A DNA stretch of 64,000 bases from Paenibacillus mucilaginosus 3016 (GCF_000250655.1 NC_016935.1:4048001-4112000); one strand, 5' to 3'. Positions 36,835 through 45,899 are shown, counted from the stretch's first letter. The notes: generated by a model from the letters alone, not told the origin. Translations and numbers: made by a program.

Positions 36835-37347
36835 ATCGATCTTTTAACCTATCTGCCAAAGCATGCCCAAAGGGCATACAACGAAATCATGGAACTCCTC
36901 CTGAGGCCGAATCTGTTGTTCTCGAACGATCCCTCAATGACGCAGCAGGAGTATGCCTGCAACATACGGTATATTCATGGATTTAACCGTCTCTTAAAGC
37001 GGGACAAGATTCCGCATTCTTACGTGGTAGAAAGCTTGAGATATATAGAGAGAGGGCTGGAGTCGTATCTTCAGGAATATTACAGGGACAAAAGCTTTGT
37101 GTTCACGGTCCGGGCGGACATCCTAATTCCCGCTTTCACCGTCAGCGTGGTTTCTTATCATGGAGGGGAGCCGCTGCTGCTGCCGGAATCCGTGGAGTTC
37201 CATGAGCTGGTGCAGGGGTACAGGGAGAAGGCTTGCTTTCAAGGGATTCCTCTGCCTGGAAGGGACACTGGCGAATGGGCCCGGGAAGGCCCGGAAGTAG
37301 AGAAGCCCTTGCCTATGGCCGGGTATATTAGACTGCTTCATACCTGA
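36835..37347 (+). CDS. Hypothetical protein with apparent AUC start codon
   Basis: The frame is open from 36796 but contains no ATG, GTG or TTG before 36889. Coding character extends upstream of that ATG (DLLTYLPKHAQRAYNEIM), and a strong ribosome binding site GGGAGGAG (36822-36829) sits 5 nt before ATC 36835, whereas ATG 36889 has none. I therefore place the start at ATC, giving 170 residues. The product is soluble with patches FTVRADILIPAFTVSVVSYH and PLPMAGYIRLLH. No family recognised. The next gene has a similar AUU start. Confidence 0.6.
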   Translation: MDLLTYLPKHAQRAYNEIMELLLRPNLLFSNDPSMTQQEYACNIRYIHGFNRLLKRDKIPHSYVVESLRYIERGLESYLQEYYRDKSFVFTVRADILIPAFTVSVVSYHGGEPLLLPESVEFHELVQGYREKACFQGIPLPGRDTGEWAREGPEVEKPLPMAGYIRLLHT

Positions 37348-37474
37348 TTCAGATCGGGATACCTCTAGTAAGGAGGGGAGGGCACTACTGCAGAGGAGCT
37401 ATTGGGAGCTTCGGCCGCCTATTGGCAGTGTTTTGCAAGAAAGTCATCCGAGACATGAAAGGGAGTTGTACGCG

Positions 37475-37804
37475 ATTCACATCTTGTTTGTTTGCAGCCG
37501 CAACCGCTGGAGAAGCCTTACGGCGGAGAAGATATTTAATGGGGTTAATGGTCATGTGGTCCGATCGGCAGGTACCGAGGAGAAGGCGAGAATTCGGGTA
37601 ACCGCCGGCCTGATCGGTTGGGCCGACTGGATTCTGGTGATGGAACGGAAGCACATACAAAGACTGAAGGAGAAGTTCCCGATGGAGCTGCAGGGCAAAA
37701 AGCTGATCTGCCTCGATATCCCGGACGAATACGGCTATATGGACGAGGAGTTGATCGGTCTGCTTGAGAGCAGCGTGTCCTCTTATGTGAATCTACATAA
37801 TTAA
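37475..37804 (+). CDS. Low-molecular-weight protein tyrosine phosphatase-like protein, apparent AUU start
   Basis: Phosphatase-fold protein of about 109 residues. HILFVCSRNRWRSLTAEKIF matches the P-loop C-x5-R-S of low-molecular-weight phosphatases (Cys in VCSRN, Arg-Ser in WRS), and CLDIPDEYGYMDEEL carries the general-acid region Asp. Relatives start Met-x-Ile-Leu-Phe-Val-Cys, which aligns with ATT 37475. AAAGGGAG (37458-37465) is 9 nt before that ATT. A TTG at 37466 abuts the site and an earlier TTG at 37433 has none. The start codon call is inference; the family is firm. Confidence 0.72.
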   Translation: MHILFVCSRNRWRSLTAEKIFNGVNGHVVRSAGTEEKARIRVTAGLIGWADWILVMERKHIQRLKEKFPMELQGKKLICLDIPDEYGYMDEELIGLLESSVSSYVNLHN

Positions 37805-37849
37805 TTAGGTTAATCATTAATGGCCTATACCAATGGAGGTGCCATTCCG

Positions 37850-38332
37850 GTGAAGGTTCATAGTCGGGTGAGTGTTCCGTGGAAGATCAAAGAGCCTTCC
37901 CGGGTCAAGCTGCTTCTCTGCATGAGTGCGGTTGTGCTTGTCATGGGCCGCGGTGTCGTGAGGGGTCTGGATGAGGGGAGAACCGGACTGCTTTTTTATG
38001 CCCATCTGGCTCTGGTCCTCCTGTGTCTCGCCATCATCGGGATTGCGGTCTTCCGAGGGTTCCGAAAGCCGGAAGAGCTGCTGCTTCAGGAAGGGTGGCT
38101 GTCCATCCGGGGCCGGCGGTTGAGTGCCGGTAAGCTGGGGCGTGTATACGTGCATGCCGCAGCCGGGCGTACGGTTGGTATCGGACTGCTGCCGACAGGA
38201 AAAAGGGTGGTCCCTGCGCCGTACATGTTCCGCTATGCAGACGGGGAGGAAGAGGCGCTGAAGCAGCTGGAGGAATGGTCGGCGCGGCATGGAGTGACCT
38301 TGGAGCGAAAGAGGTTCCTGCGATGGATTTGA
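37850..38332 (+). CDS. Two-helix membrane protein of unknown function
   Basis: Protein of 160 residues. Two hydrophobic segments (LLLCMSAVVLVMGRGV and LALVLLCLAIIGIAVF) are followed by a cytoplasmic domain resembling a PH-like or YcxB-like fold (EELLLQEGWLSIRGRRLSAGKLGRVYV). The GTG 37850 start has TGGAGGTG 8 nt upstream, better than ATG 37820. Function unknown. Confidence 0.65.
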   Translation: MKVHSRVSVPWKIKEPSRVKLLLCMSAVVLVMGRGVVRGLDEGRTGLLFYAHLALVLLCLAIIGIAVFRGFRKPEELLLQEGWLSIRGRRLSAGKLGRVYVHAAAGRTVGIGLLPTGKRVVPAPYMFRYADGEEEALKQLEEWSARHGVTLERKRFLRWI

Positions 38333-38465
38333 GTTATCCGGTAAAATAGGGAATGGAAAAAAATGTGAAGCTTCCGTCTTTCCCGTAAGCGGATGCGCTG
38401 GGGCGGGGTAATATACGGATAACTCCGGCATGCCGGGAAAGAAAGCAAGAGGAGGCGCAGTACAC

Positions 38466-39929
38466 ATGACCCCAACCGCGGACTGGCTGCAGGATCTTGG
38501 GATCGCGGAGCTGCAGCGCAGGATGGAAGAAGGAGAGCTGACCGCGGCCGGGCTGACCGAGGGCTATCTGCTGCGGATTGCCGCTTATGATAAACAGGGA
38601 CCGATGCTGAACGCGGTTCTGGAAGTCAACCCGGATGCGATGGCCATCGCGGAGGGGCTGGACGCCGAACGGCGTGCCAAGAGAGCGAGGGGACCGCTGC
38701 ACGGCATTCCCCTGCTGCTCAAGGATAACATCGATACGGGAGACGGGATGATGACGAGCGCCGGATCGATCGCCCTTGCCGGCCACTATGCCATGCGCGA
38801 TGCGCATCTGGTCTCCCGGCTGCGGGAAGCCGGCGCGGTCATTCTCGGCAAGACGAACATGACCGAGTGGGCGAACTTCATGACCCAGGGCATGCCCGGG
38901 GGCTACAGCTCCCGCGGAGGGCAGGTGCTGAACCCGTACGGCTGCGGCCGGCTGAACTGCGGCGGCTCCTCGAGCGGGTCGGGTGCGGCGGTGGCCGCTT
39001 CCCTCGCTGCCGCCGCCGTCGGCACCGAGACGTCGGGCTCCATCCTGAGCCCGGCGGTGTGCAGCTCGGTCGTCGGCATCAAGCCGACCGTGGGCCTCAT
39101 CTCCCGCAGCGGCGTCATCCCGCTGGCGATGAGCCAGGATACACCGGGGCCCCTGGCCCGCACGGTGGCGGATGCGGCGCTCCTGCTCGGCGCCATGGCC
39201 GGCCCCGATGCGGACGATCCGGCGACGGCCGCCGGCATCGGCCGGGCCTGCCGGGATTACACGCCCTTCCTCGACGCCGATGGGCTCGAAGGAGCGAGGA
39301 TCGGCGTGCCCCGGAGGATCTTTCATGACCGGCTTCCGCAGGATGAAGGGGCTCTGTTCGAGGAACACCTGGAAGCGATGCGGGCTGCCGGGGCGGTGAT
39401 CGTCGACCCTGCGGAGATCCCGTCCGCAGCGGAGCTGGTGCAGTACCAGTCGACCGTGTTCCGCTACGAATTCAAATCCGGCATCAACCGCTACTTGAGC
39501 CGGCTGGCCCCCCATCTGCCTGTGTACTCGCTCAAGGACCTCATCCTGTTCAATACGATGCATCATGAGGAGGCGCTGAGGTATGGACAGGACAACCTGC
39601 TGCTTGCCGAAGAGACCAGCGGCACGCTGACCGAGCCCCGGTACCTGGAGGACCGGCTCACGGACCTGCGTCTCTCCCGCAGGGAGGGCATCGACGCGGT
39701 GATGAAGGAGCATGGCCTCCGGGCGCTGGTGTTCCCCGGAACCGCGGGGGCCAGCATTGCCGCCAAGGCAGGCTACCCGTCGGTGACAGTGCCCGGCGGG
39801 TATGGGTCCGGCGGCCGGCCGGTCGGCGTCACCTTCACCGGGGGCGCTTATGCGGAGCCCCAGCTCATCCGAATCGCTTATGCGTTCGAGCAGCTGCGGG
39901 GGATGAGACGCCGGCCGGTTTGGCTGTGA
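38466..39929 (+). CDS. Amidase signature family hydrolase
   Basis: Amidase of 487 residues with the Ser-cisSer-Lys triad: Lys in [11 protein letters not shown] (about residue 85), cis-Ser in the Gly-Ser-rich [16 protein letters not shown] and the nucleophile Ser in [11 protein letters not shown]. It is closer to single-protein amidases (acylamidases) than to GatA, since no gatB or gatC is adjacent. AGAGGAGG lies 10 nt before the ATG. Substrate unknown; likely cytoplasmic. Confidence 0.93.
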   Translation: MTPTADWLQDLGIAELQRRMEEGELTAAGLTEGYLLRIAAYDKQGPMLNAVLEVNPDAMAIAEGLDAERRAKRARGPLHGIPLLLKDNIDTGDGMMTSAGSIALAGHYAMRDAHLVSRLREAGAVILGKTNMTEWANFMTQGMPGGYSSRGGQVLNPYGCGRLNCGGSSSGSGAAVAASLAAAAVGTETSGSILSPAVCSSVVGIKPTVGLISRSGVIPLAMSQDTPGPLARTVADAALLLGAMAGPDADDPATAAGIGRACRDYTPFLDADGLEGARIGVPRRIFHDRLPQDEGALFEEHLEAMRAAGAVIVDPAEIPSAAELVQYQSTVFRYEFKSGINRYLSRLAPHLPVYSLKDLILFNTMHHEEALRYGQDNLLLAEETSGTLTEPRYLEDRLTDLRLSRREGIDAVMKEHGLRALVFPGTAGASIAAKAGYPSVTVPGGYGSGGRPVGVTFTGGAYAEPQLIRIAYAFEQLRGMRRRPVWL

Positions 39930-40031
39930 CCCGTCAGGCAGCGGGGGATGCGGCGGAAGCAGCCATTGTTATCATGAGTATGAACATGAACAAGCCATCA
40001 GGCAGGAAACGTAGAAGAGGAGAGGAGCACC

Positions 40032-40571
40032 ATGATGATCGGTGATCGGATTCGGTTCAGAAGAATTATGGAAGAAGATTGGGAGCTTCGCTACCGGTGG
40101 GGGACGGACCCGGACATCAGCGCGACCCTGCAGTCTGGACTCGGGATTCCGTTATCCGCCGCCAAAGCTAGAGAACAGATACTTTCTTTTTTGGCGGACC
40201 CCGGCAGCCGTGCCGATTTTGTTGTGCTGGACAAGGAGACGGAGGAGCCGATCGGTTTCGTGCATCTCACCGGCATCGATCCGTGGGCGAGGCGGGCGGA
40301 GCTTGGTATTCTCATCGGACGCAAGGAGTACCACGGACAGGGCTACGGGACCGAGATCACGCGGCTGATCGTCCGCTTTGGGTTCGAGCGGCTCAATCTG
40401 CACAAAGTGTACTTGACCGTCAATGCGGATAATCCGGCGGGCATCCGGTGCTATGAGAAAGCAGGCTTTCGCCGGGACGGCGTTCTGAGGGATGAAATCT
40501 ACAAGAACGGTGTATATCTGGACCGGATCATGATGAGCATCTTGAAGCACGAGTTTCATAGCGCGGAGTAG
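40032..40571 (+). CDS. GNAT acetyltransferase, RimJ/RimL type
   Basis: Acetyltransferase of 179 residues. It begins IRFRRIMEEDWELRYRW, then ELGILIGRKEYHGQGYGTEITRLIVRFGFE (acetyl-CoA motif A) and VNADNPAGIRCYEKAGFRRDG (motif B), as in RimJ/SpeG-like proteins. GAGGAG precedes the ATG. Substrate unknown. It converges on the aldo-keto reductase gene with a shared terminator between them. Confidence 0.92.
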   Translation: MMIGDRIRFRRIMEEDWELRYRWGTDPDISATLQSGLGIPLSAAKAREQILSFLADPGSRADFVVLDKETEEPIGFVHLTGIDPWARRAELGILIGRKEYHGQGYGTEITRLIVRFGFERLNLHKVYLTVNADNPAGIRCYEKAGFRRDGVLRDEIYKNGVYLDRIMMSILKHEFHSAE

Positions 40572-40748
40572 AGGTTGGCATCGGGAGTACAAGCAGTGGC
40601 CTGCAGGTCTGGTAGAATATCAATCCGAATCTATGATCGACTTTGCTGTTGGCATGCGATGTTATAGATCAGATGCAGGCCTCAAACGGATCGCTGAGCA
40701 AAACATAGGATAAATTTCATCATATAGCCCCTGATGCTTAGGCGTAAT

Positions 40749-40803
40749 AAAAACACCGCCTTCTGCGGCCCTTTGTAGGGAGCCTGCGGAGAGCGGTGTT
40801 TTT
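40749..40803. terminator. Bidirectional terminator between convergent GNAT and aldo-keto reductase genes
   Basis: AAAAACACCGC (40749-40759) pairs with GCGGTGTTTTT (40793-40803), with additional pairing inside. A and T tracts flank both sides, so it can work in both directions. Confidence 0.82.
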
Positions 40804-40816
40804 GGTGTACAAGGAA

Positions 40817-41758
40817 TTAAGCTTCCAGCACGGCTTCGATCCGCTGCAGCACCTCAGAGGACAGGGTGATGCCGGAGGCGGCGGCATTCTCGGTGACCTG
40901 CTCGGGGCGGCTGGCGCCGACGAGCGCGCTGGCCACATTCTCCTGGCGCAGCACCCACGCGAGCGCCAGCTGGGAGACCTGAATGCTGAGCTCGGCGGCA
41001 ATCGCCGTCAGCTGTTCGACCTGCCGCAGCTTCTTCTCGTTGATGCGTTCCTCGCCCCAATTTTTGCTGGCGGCGCGGCTGTCCGCCGGTACGGCCTCGC
41101 CGAGGCGGTATTTGCCGGTGAGCAGGCCCTGCGCCAGCGGAGAGAAGACGACCTGGGAGATGCCCTTGGACGTGCCGGTCGGGATCACTTCTTTTTCGAT
41201 GTAGCGGTTGAACAGGTTGTAGATCGGCTGGTTGACGATGATCCGGTCTAGCAGGTACCGCTCCGCAATCCCGAGCGCCTCGACCATCTGGGCTGCCGTC
41301 CACTCGCTGACGCCGATATACAGCACCTTGCCCTGCGTAACGAGATCGTCGAGCGCGCGGAGCGTTTCATCGAGCGGGGTCTCAGGATCGTAGCGGTGAC
41401 AGTAGTACAGGTCCACGTAATCGGTGCCGAGCCTCTTCAGCGAAGCGTGGCACTGCTCGGTAATGTGCTTGCGGGAGAGACCGCGGTCGTTGGGGCCGTC
41501 GCCCATGATGCCGAACACTTTGGTCGCAAGCACGTACGATTCCCGGGGGTAGCGGCCGAGCACCTGGCCTATCAGCTTTTCGGCTTCGCCCCGCTCGTAC
41601 ACATTCGCCGTATCAAAAAAGTTGATGCCCAGGTCATACGCCTGTTCGATGGAACGGACCGCGCGTTCATTTTCGACATAGCCTCCGTACGTCATCCAGC
41701 TGCCCAGGCTGATTTCGCTGACCTTGAGTCCGCTTCGGCCGAGTTTGCGATACTGCAT
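40817..41758 (-). CDS. Aldo/keto reductase, potassium-channel beta-subunit-like
   Basis: NADPH-dependent (alpha/beta)8-barrel reductase of 313 residues. The tetrad is visible: Asp in INFFDTANVYERGEAE, Tyr in the same segment, Lys in YVLATKVFG and His in YCHRYDPETPLDE. GLSRKHI, ALAWVLRQENVASALVGASRPEQ and the NADP-binding C-terminus are also typical of the YhdN/Kv-beta group. The start ATG is preceded by GGAGG on the minus strand. Substrate unknown; general aldehyde detoxification is likely. Confidence 0.93.
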   Translation of the reverse strand: MQYRKLGRSGLKVSEISLGSWMTYGGYVENERAVRSIEQAYDLGINFFDTANVYERGEAEKLIGQVLGRYPRESYVLATKVFGIMGDGPNDRGLSRKHITEQCHASLKRLGTDYVDLYYCHRYDPETPLDETLRALDDLVTQGKVLYIGVSEWTAAQMVEALGIAERYLLDRIIVNQPIYNLFNRYIEKEVIPTGTSKGISQVVFSPLAQGLLTGKYRLGEAVPADSRAASKNWGEERINEKKLRQVEQLTAIAAELSIQVSQLALAWVLRQENVASALVGASRPEQVTENAAASGITLSSEVLQRIEAVLEA

Positions 41759-42213
41759 GGATCCCTGCCTCCTAACATGAAATAGTGTTTCCCTTGGAAG
41801 TTAGACCATGGAGCCGGTGCTGCCCCTGCGTCAGACCCGCTTCCGGATGCATAGGTCTCCTGAACAGAGTGAACGGGAGCCGGTCCTGCGAAAGTGCAGA
41901 AGGTGACTTTCCATTCCCGGCACCCGCTGCGGTAAACCGGCTGTACATCCAGATATATACCTTGCTTGGCAGCAAGGCGGGTCGTGGTTACAGCGCTTTC
42001 TTTATTATAGAACGTATTGGCTTGAAGGGTAAGAAGTGACATTGGGGTGACTTAGTTACGTTGGGGTAAGCCATGGAGCCGATCTGCTGATCAGAGGTGT
42101 TTCAAGGGAGCAGGCTCGGGGTAAGAGGGGGGAATGAGCGCTTCAGGAGCGCAGCGCAATAAGAATACATAACAAATATTACGTAAAGAATGGGACGATG
42201 ATAACAGGAAGCC
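41759..42213. other. Intergenic stretch between divergent genes
   Basis: A small hairpin CCTTGCT/AGCAAGG lies at 41961-41978. I see no supported gene. It holds the divergent promoters of the aldo-keto reductase and the hydrate-repair enzyme. Confidence 0.4.
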
Positions 42214-42235
42214 GCACATCCGGATGTGCTATACT
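42214..42235 (+). promoter_or_regulatory. 16-bp palindrome abutting a -10 box upstream of the NAD(P)H-hydrate repair gene
   Basis: GCACATCCGGATGTGC (42214-42229) is a perfect palindrome directly before TATACT (42230-42235), a good -10. A regulator bound here would cover the spacer. The cognate factor is unknown. Confidence 0.5.
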
Positions 42236-42272
42236 GGAAATACAATGAAGTGCAAACAGGGAGTGGGTCAGC

Positions 42273-43808
42273 GTGTACATCGTCACGGCAGAACAGATGA
42301 GACGAATCGACCGTGAAACGATCGAGAACATCGGCATTCCGGCTCTGGTGCTCATGGAGAATGCAGGCCGGGCCGTGGCAGAAGAGATTGTGAGAAGACG
42401 GGGGCGCACGGAGCATCCGCTGCGGGTTCTGGTGCTTGTCGGCAAAGGAAACAACGGCGCGGACGGGATCGTCGCCGCCCGCCACCTGCAGCAGGAGGGG
42501 CACCGCCCGTATCTGTTATTCGCGGATGATCCCTCGCAGTACCGGGGGGAGGCCGAGGTGCAGTACCGCATCGCGGTGAAGCTCGGCCTGGAGGGCCGCA
42601 GGTTCGCGGACGGGGATACGCTGGATGCGGCAGGCTTCGATCTCGTGATCGACGCGCTGCTTGGGACAGGCAGCACCGGAGCGCCGAGGGGCTCCTACGC
42701 CCGGCTGATCAGCCAGGCGAATGACTCGGGGCTGCCGATTGCGGCGGTCGATCTTCCGAGCGGCCTGGACGCAGATACGGGACAGGTGCATGATCCCTGC
42801 GTCCGGGCGGAGCTGACAGTAGCCCTCGCCTACAGCAAAATCGGGCTGGAGCAGTACCCCGGGGCCGGTTACGCCGGTGAGGTTGTCGTCCGTGGCATCG
42901 GGATTCCGCCCGAGGGGGCGGAGCGGGCCGGCGTGCGCACGTTCCGCGTGCAGGAGCCGCTGCTCTCGGAACGCCTCGGCTATGCACAGTACCGCCGCCG
43001 TCAGCCTGATTCGCACAAGGGCACCTACGGCCATGTGCTGGTTGCCGCAGGCAGCCGCCCTATGAGCGGCGCCGGCCTGCTGTCGGCGACGGCGGCCCTG
43101 CGGGCAGGCAGCGGGCTCGTCACGTGGGCGCTGCCGGACCGGCTGGTGGACGCGATGACAGGCCGGCTGCCCGAGGCGATGCTGCGCGGGCTTGCGGACG
43201 GCGGCACCGGCGAGTGGAGCGGAGTGGACCCGCACGCACTGGTGAAGCTGGCTGCCGGCAAGGACGCGCTGGTGTTCGGTCCCGGCGCCGGCCGCTGGGA
43301 GGGCGACGGACACTTTCTCCGCACCGTGTGGGAAGAAACCGGGTGTCCGCTGGTTCTTGATGCCGATGCGCTGAATATGATGGGAGAAGCGGACGGTCCC
43401 GCTTCCTGGCCGAAGCGCAGCGGCAGCGTCGTAGTTACGCCGCACCCGGGCGAGATGGCCAGGCTGCTGGGAGTATCGACGGCGGAGGTGCAGCGCGACC
43501 GGGTGCGGGCTGCAGCCGATTATGCGGTCCGCTGCGGCGTGGTCGTGGTGCTGAAGGGCACCCGGACCGTGACAGCCGCTCCGTCCGGTGAGGTGTACCT
43601 GAATCCGACCGGTAACCCCGGTATGGCCACCGGAGGCACCGGCGATGTGCTCGCGGGGATCATCGGTTCCCTGCTGGGACAGGGGTATACGGCCGTGCAG
43701 GCCGCGGCGCTTGGCGCTTATCTGCATGGGGCCGCCGGTGACCGGGCTGCTGCCGCCCGGGCGCATGAAGCGTCGCTGACCGCGGGGGATATTCCGGAAC
43801 ATTTGTAA
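42273..43808 (+). CDS. nnr: Bifunctional NAD(P)H-hydrate epimerase / ADP-dependent dehydratase
   Basis: Repairs damaged NADHX and NADPHX. The N-terminal YjeF domain (about residues 1-215) has VGKGNNGADGIVAARHL and VIDALLGTGSTG, the epimerase signatures. The C-terminal ribokinase-like domain has SHKGTYGHVLVAAGS, LVLDADALNMM, VTPHPGEMARLLG and GNPGMATGGTGDVLAG (with the catalytic Asp) of the dehydratase. 511 residues, normal for the fused form. GTG start after AGGGAGTGGG. A palindrome lies at its promoter. Confidence 0.95.
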   Translation: MYIVTAEQMRRIDRETIENIGIPALVLMENAGRAVAEEIVRRRGRTEHPLRVLVLVGKGNNGADGIVAARHLQQEGHRPYLLFADDPSQYRGEAEVQYRIAVKLGLEGRRFADGDTLDAAGFDLVIDALLGTGSTGAPRGSYARLISQANDSGLPIAAVDLPSGLDADTGQVHDPCVRAELTVALAYSKIGLEQYPGAGYAGEVVVRGIGIPPEGAERAGVRTFRVQEPLLSERLGYAQYRRRQPDSHKGTYGHVLVAAGSRPMSGAGLLSATAALRAGSGLVTWALPDRLVDAMTGRLPEAMLRGLADGGTGEWSGVDPHALVKLAAGKDALVFGPGAGRWEGDGHFLRTVWEETGCPLVLDADALNMMGEADGPASWPKRSGSVVVTPHPGEMARLLGVSTAEVQRDRVRAAADYAVRCGVVVVLKGTRTVTAAPSGEVYLNPTGNPGMATGGTGDVLAGIIGSLLGQGYTAVQAAALGAYLHGAAGDRAAAARAHEASLTAGDIPEHL

Positions 43809-43945
43809 TCGATTAGCCCAATACATTATTAATGTGATAAACTATATACGGCGTCAAGTAGACAAAATTGTCGCGGGAACCTCCCAAACCGCTGCTTGTT
43901 TACGAATGGTTTGAGAAGGAGTTCGCGTGAAAAGGAGGGGGACGC

Positions 43946-45370
43946 ATGGAAAAGTCAAGATCCATCCATTCGCGTTATGTGCTCGGACGGCCAATCCTCC
44001 CTATGGTCAGCGGCATGCTGTACCGCGGCAAAGATTTGGCTTTGCACAGGGAAGTGATTCTGTATGTTGTGGAAAGTGCGGATGATTCGGTTAGACAGAC
44101 CGCCATGGCGAAACTTAAGGAAGTCGCTCCGTTGAGTGACAACCGTTTTTTGCATATGCTTGATGTGGGCATGGAGAAGCCTTACCTCTTCGCCGCCTTG
44201 AAGACGTTCGAAGGCAGACCGCTGATCGAAGCGCTGTCCCGGCACCCGCTGTCGGACCGGGAAGTGCTCAGCGGCGTATTCGAGCTCGGACGGGGGCTCC
44301 AGGATGCCATGGAGGAAGGCGTGCAGGGCTTCGCCGTTCATGCGGCCAATGTATGGCTGTGCGACGACGGGCGCCTGAAGATCATCAACTACTGGGACAA
44401 AGCCCATGACCGGGAGCGGGGGGTACAAGGGCTTGCACGGCTGCTGCTTCAGCTCTTGACCCGCTCTGAGGAGCCGGAGCTCGGCCCGCAGGGAGAACGC
44501 CAGCTGCGCGCGGCCCTGGCCAGCCTGAATGCGGTGCAGCAGGCGGAGCTGATCGCCATGCTGCGGCGGACGGCAGCCCGGCAGGAGACGCTCTCGTCGC
44601 TGGTGGTGCACCTCGGCCTTCTGGTGAAGTCGCCGGAGGCGCCTTCCTCGAAGATCGCTTCCAGCATCGATGAGGATGAGGATTTCGAGGCGCCGGATGC
44701 TACGATGCGCTTCGAGCGGCCGATACGCCGGGAACCTGCCGGGCGCTACGCTCCTCCAGCCTCCTCACAGGTGCCGGCTGACGAGGAGGAGGAAGAGGAG
44801 GAAGAACGTCCGCGGGCGTGGAAGACCGGACTCAAGCTGCTGCTCGGTGCGGCGCTCGTGTGCACCGCCGGTGCGGCGGTGTTCGTCTGGCTCGTCAACG
44901 AGGCGCCGCCGCTGCCGGGCATGCCGAGCAAGCAGGAGGCCTCGGCACAGCCGCCTGCGGCTGACGAGACGGAAGAAGGCGGCGGCACGCAAGTGAGTAC
45001 TGCGCCGCAGGCCGGGGCGTCTTCCGGCACGGGAACCGCTAAGACGCCGGAGACGGCGAAAGTGCCTCCGGTCACGTCTGCTGAGAAGCCTGCGGAAGAG
45101 GTGCCGGCCGAAGAAGAGACGGTGACTGAGGAGGAGCCTGCTGTGCCTGCCACAGAGGGCGGACCCATCGAGACGCCGAACCTGATCGGCCTGCAGCAGT
45201 CCGAAGCGGAGGCGAAGGCGAAGGAGAGCGGCCTCGGCTACGCCTTCTACAAGAAGGCAAGCGAGGAGCCGGCCGGCACGGTCTACGACCAGATGCCGAA
45301 GCCAGGCGAAGCCGCTCCCCAAGGCACGAAGGTGATCTTCTACGTCAGCCGCGGCCCCGGCAGTCCGTAA
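43946..45370 (+). CDS. Pseudokinase-like membrane protein with C-terminal PASTA domain
   Basis: Protein of 474 residues. The first 220 resemble a Ser/Thr kinase fold (YVLGRPILPMVSGMLYRGKDLALHREVILYVV, VQGFAVHAANVWLCDDGRLKIINYWD), but the HRD and DFG catalytic motifs are replaced (VHAANVWL and NYWD), so catalysis is unlikely. An acidic segment, one membrane helix (LLLGAALVCTAGAAVFVWL), a Pro/Ala/Glu-rich stalk and one PASTA domain (TPNLIGLQQSEAEAKAKESG) follow. PASTA domains bind peptidoglycan or lipid II in PrkC-type kinases. A regulatory, non-enzymatic PrkC relative is the best reading. AAAAGGAGGGGG precedes the ATG. Confidence 0.85.
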   Translation: MEKSRSIHSRYVLGRPILPMVSGMLYRGKDLALHREVILYVVESADDSVRQTAMAKLKEVAPLSDNRFLHMLDVGMEKPYLFAALKTFEGRPLIEALSRHPLSDREVLSGVFELGRGLQDAMEEGVQGFAVHAANVWLCDDGRLKIINYWDKAHDRERGVQGLARLLLQLLTRSEEPELGPQGERQLRAALASLNAVQQAELIAMLRRTAARQETLSSLVVHLGLLVKSPEAPSSKIASSIDEDEDFEAPDATMRFERPIRREPAGRYAPPASSQVPADEEEEEEEERPRAWKTGLKLLLGAALVCTAGAAVFVWLVNEAPPLPGMPSKQEASAQPPAADETEEGGGTQVSTAPQAGASSGTGTAKTPETAKVPPVTSAEKPAEEVPAEEETVTEEEPAVPATEGGPIETPNLIGLQQSEAEAKAKESGLGYAFYKKASEEPAGTVYDQMPKPGEAAPQGTKVIFYVSRGPGSP

Positions 45371-45412
45371 CTTGGAGTGGGGCGCGGGGGTGGCGCGGAA
45401 CGGTTGAATGGC

Positions 45413-45440
45413 AAAAAGCCCGGAGGAATCCGGGCTTTTT
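45413..45440 (+). terminator. Rho-independent terminator after the PASTA gene
   Basis: AGCCCGGA and TCCGGGCT pair around GGAA, flanked by A5 and T5. Confidence 0.9.
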
Positions 45441-45590
45441 GTGTTGGGTGAGTGACGCTGGCTTCAGGCATGCACCCGGCGAAGCGGCGCACCTGCCGGT
45501 GTGCAGCTCTGCTGCACAAATTAGTAAGCATCCGGCTTTCGTAGGTGTAACTTGGAGCGGTTCCTTGGACTTCTTCGAGTCCCTCATTTG

Positions 45591-45785
45591 AAATAGAGGA
45601 ACTCAGATGCCTTATTCGGCCGTAATTTGTGCTAACAGAGAGATTAGCGGAACTCAGATGCGTTATGAACTTCCTTTTCATTAAAAAAGGAGCCTCGGCA
45701 TGGAAATAGCGAACCTCAGTTCCTCTATTGCTGGAATGACTCTTTCGGTGAAGCGTATAGCGTATCTGAGTTCCGCTATTTCTAA
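45591..45785. repeat. Intergenic repeat family with core GGAACTCAGATGC
   Basis: Direct units lie at 45591-45615 and 45641-45666. A rearranged unit is near 45701-45730 (GAACCTCAGTTCCTCTATT) and an inverted unit at 45757-45785 (CGTATCTGAGTTCCGCTATT). Units match at about 20 of 25 positions. The inverted ones could form a long hairpin. Confidence 0.65.
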
Positions 45786-45866
45786 TTTTCTTGATATCTG
45801 ACGGTATAATACCTGGATCTGTCTTGAATGAGCATCTTATCTAGATATTTCGTTACTGGACACTAT

Positions 45867-45899
45867 AAAAGCCCATGCTGCTATTGCGGCATGGGCTTT
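45867..45899 (-). terminator. Terminator for the xerS strand
   Basis: On the minus strand AAAGCCCATGC pairs with GCATGGGCTTT across a 10-nt loop, followed by TTTTATAG. Confidence 0.75.

Noticed and set aside
44765..45322. Minus-strand frames opposite the PASTA gene stalk
   Set aside because: They are shadows of the Ala/Pro/Glu-rich stalk.
45591..45785. dif site for XerS
   Set aside because: The repeats lack the paired 11-bp arms around a short centre expected for a dif-like site.
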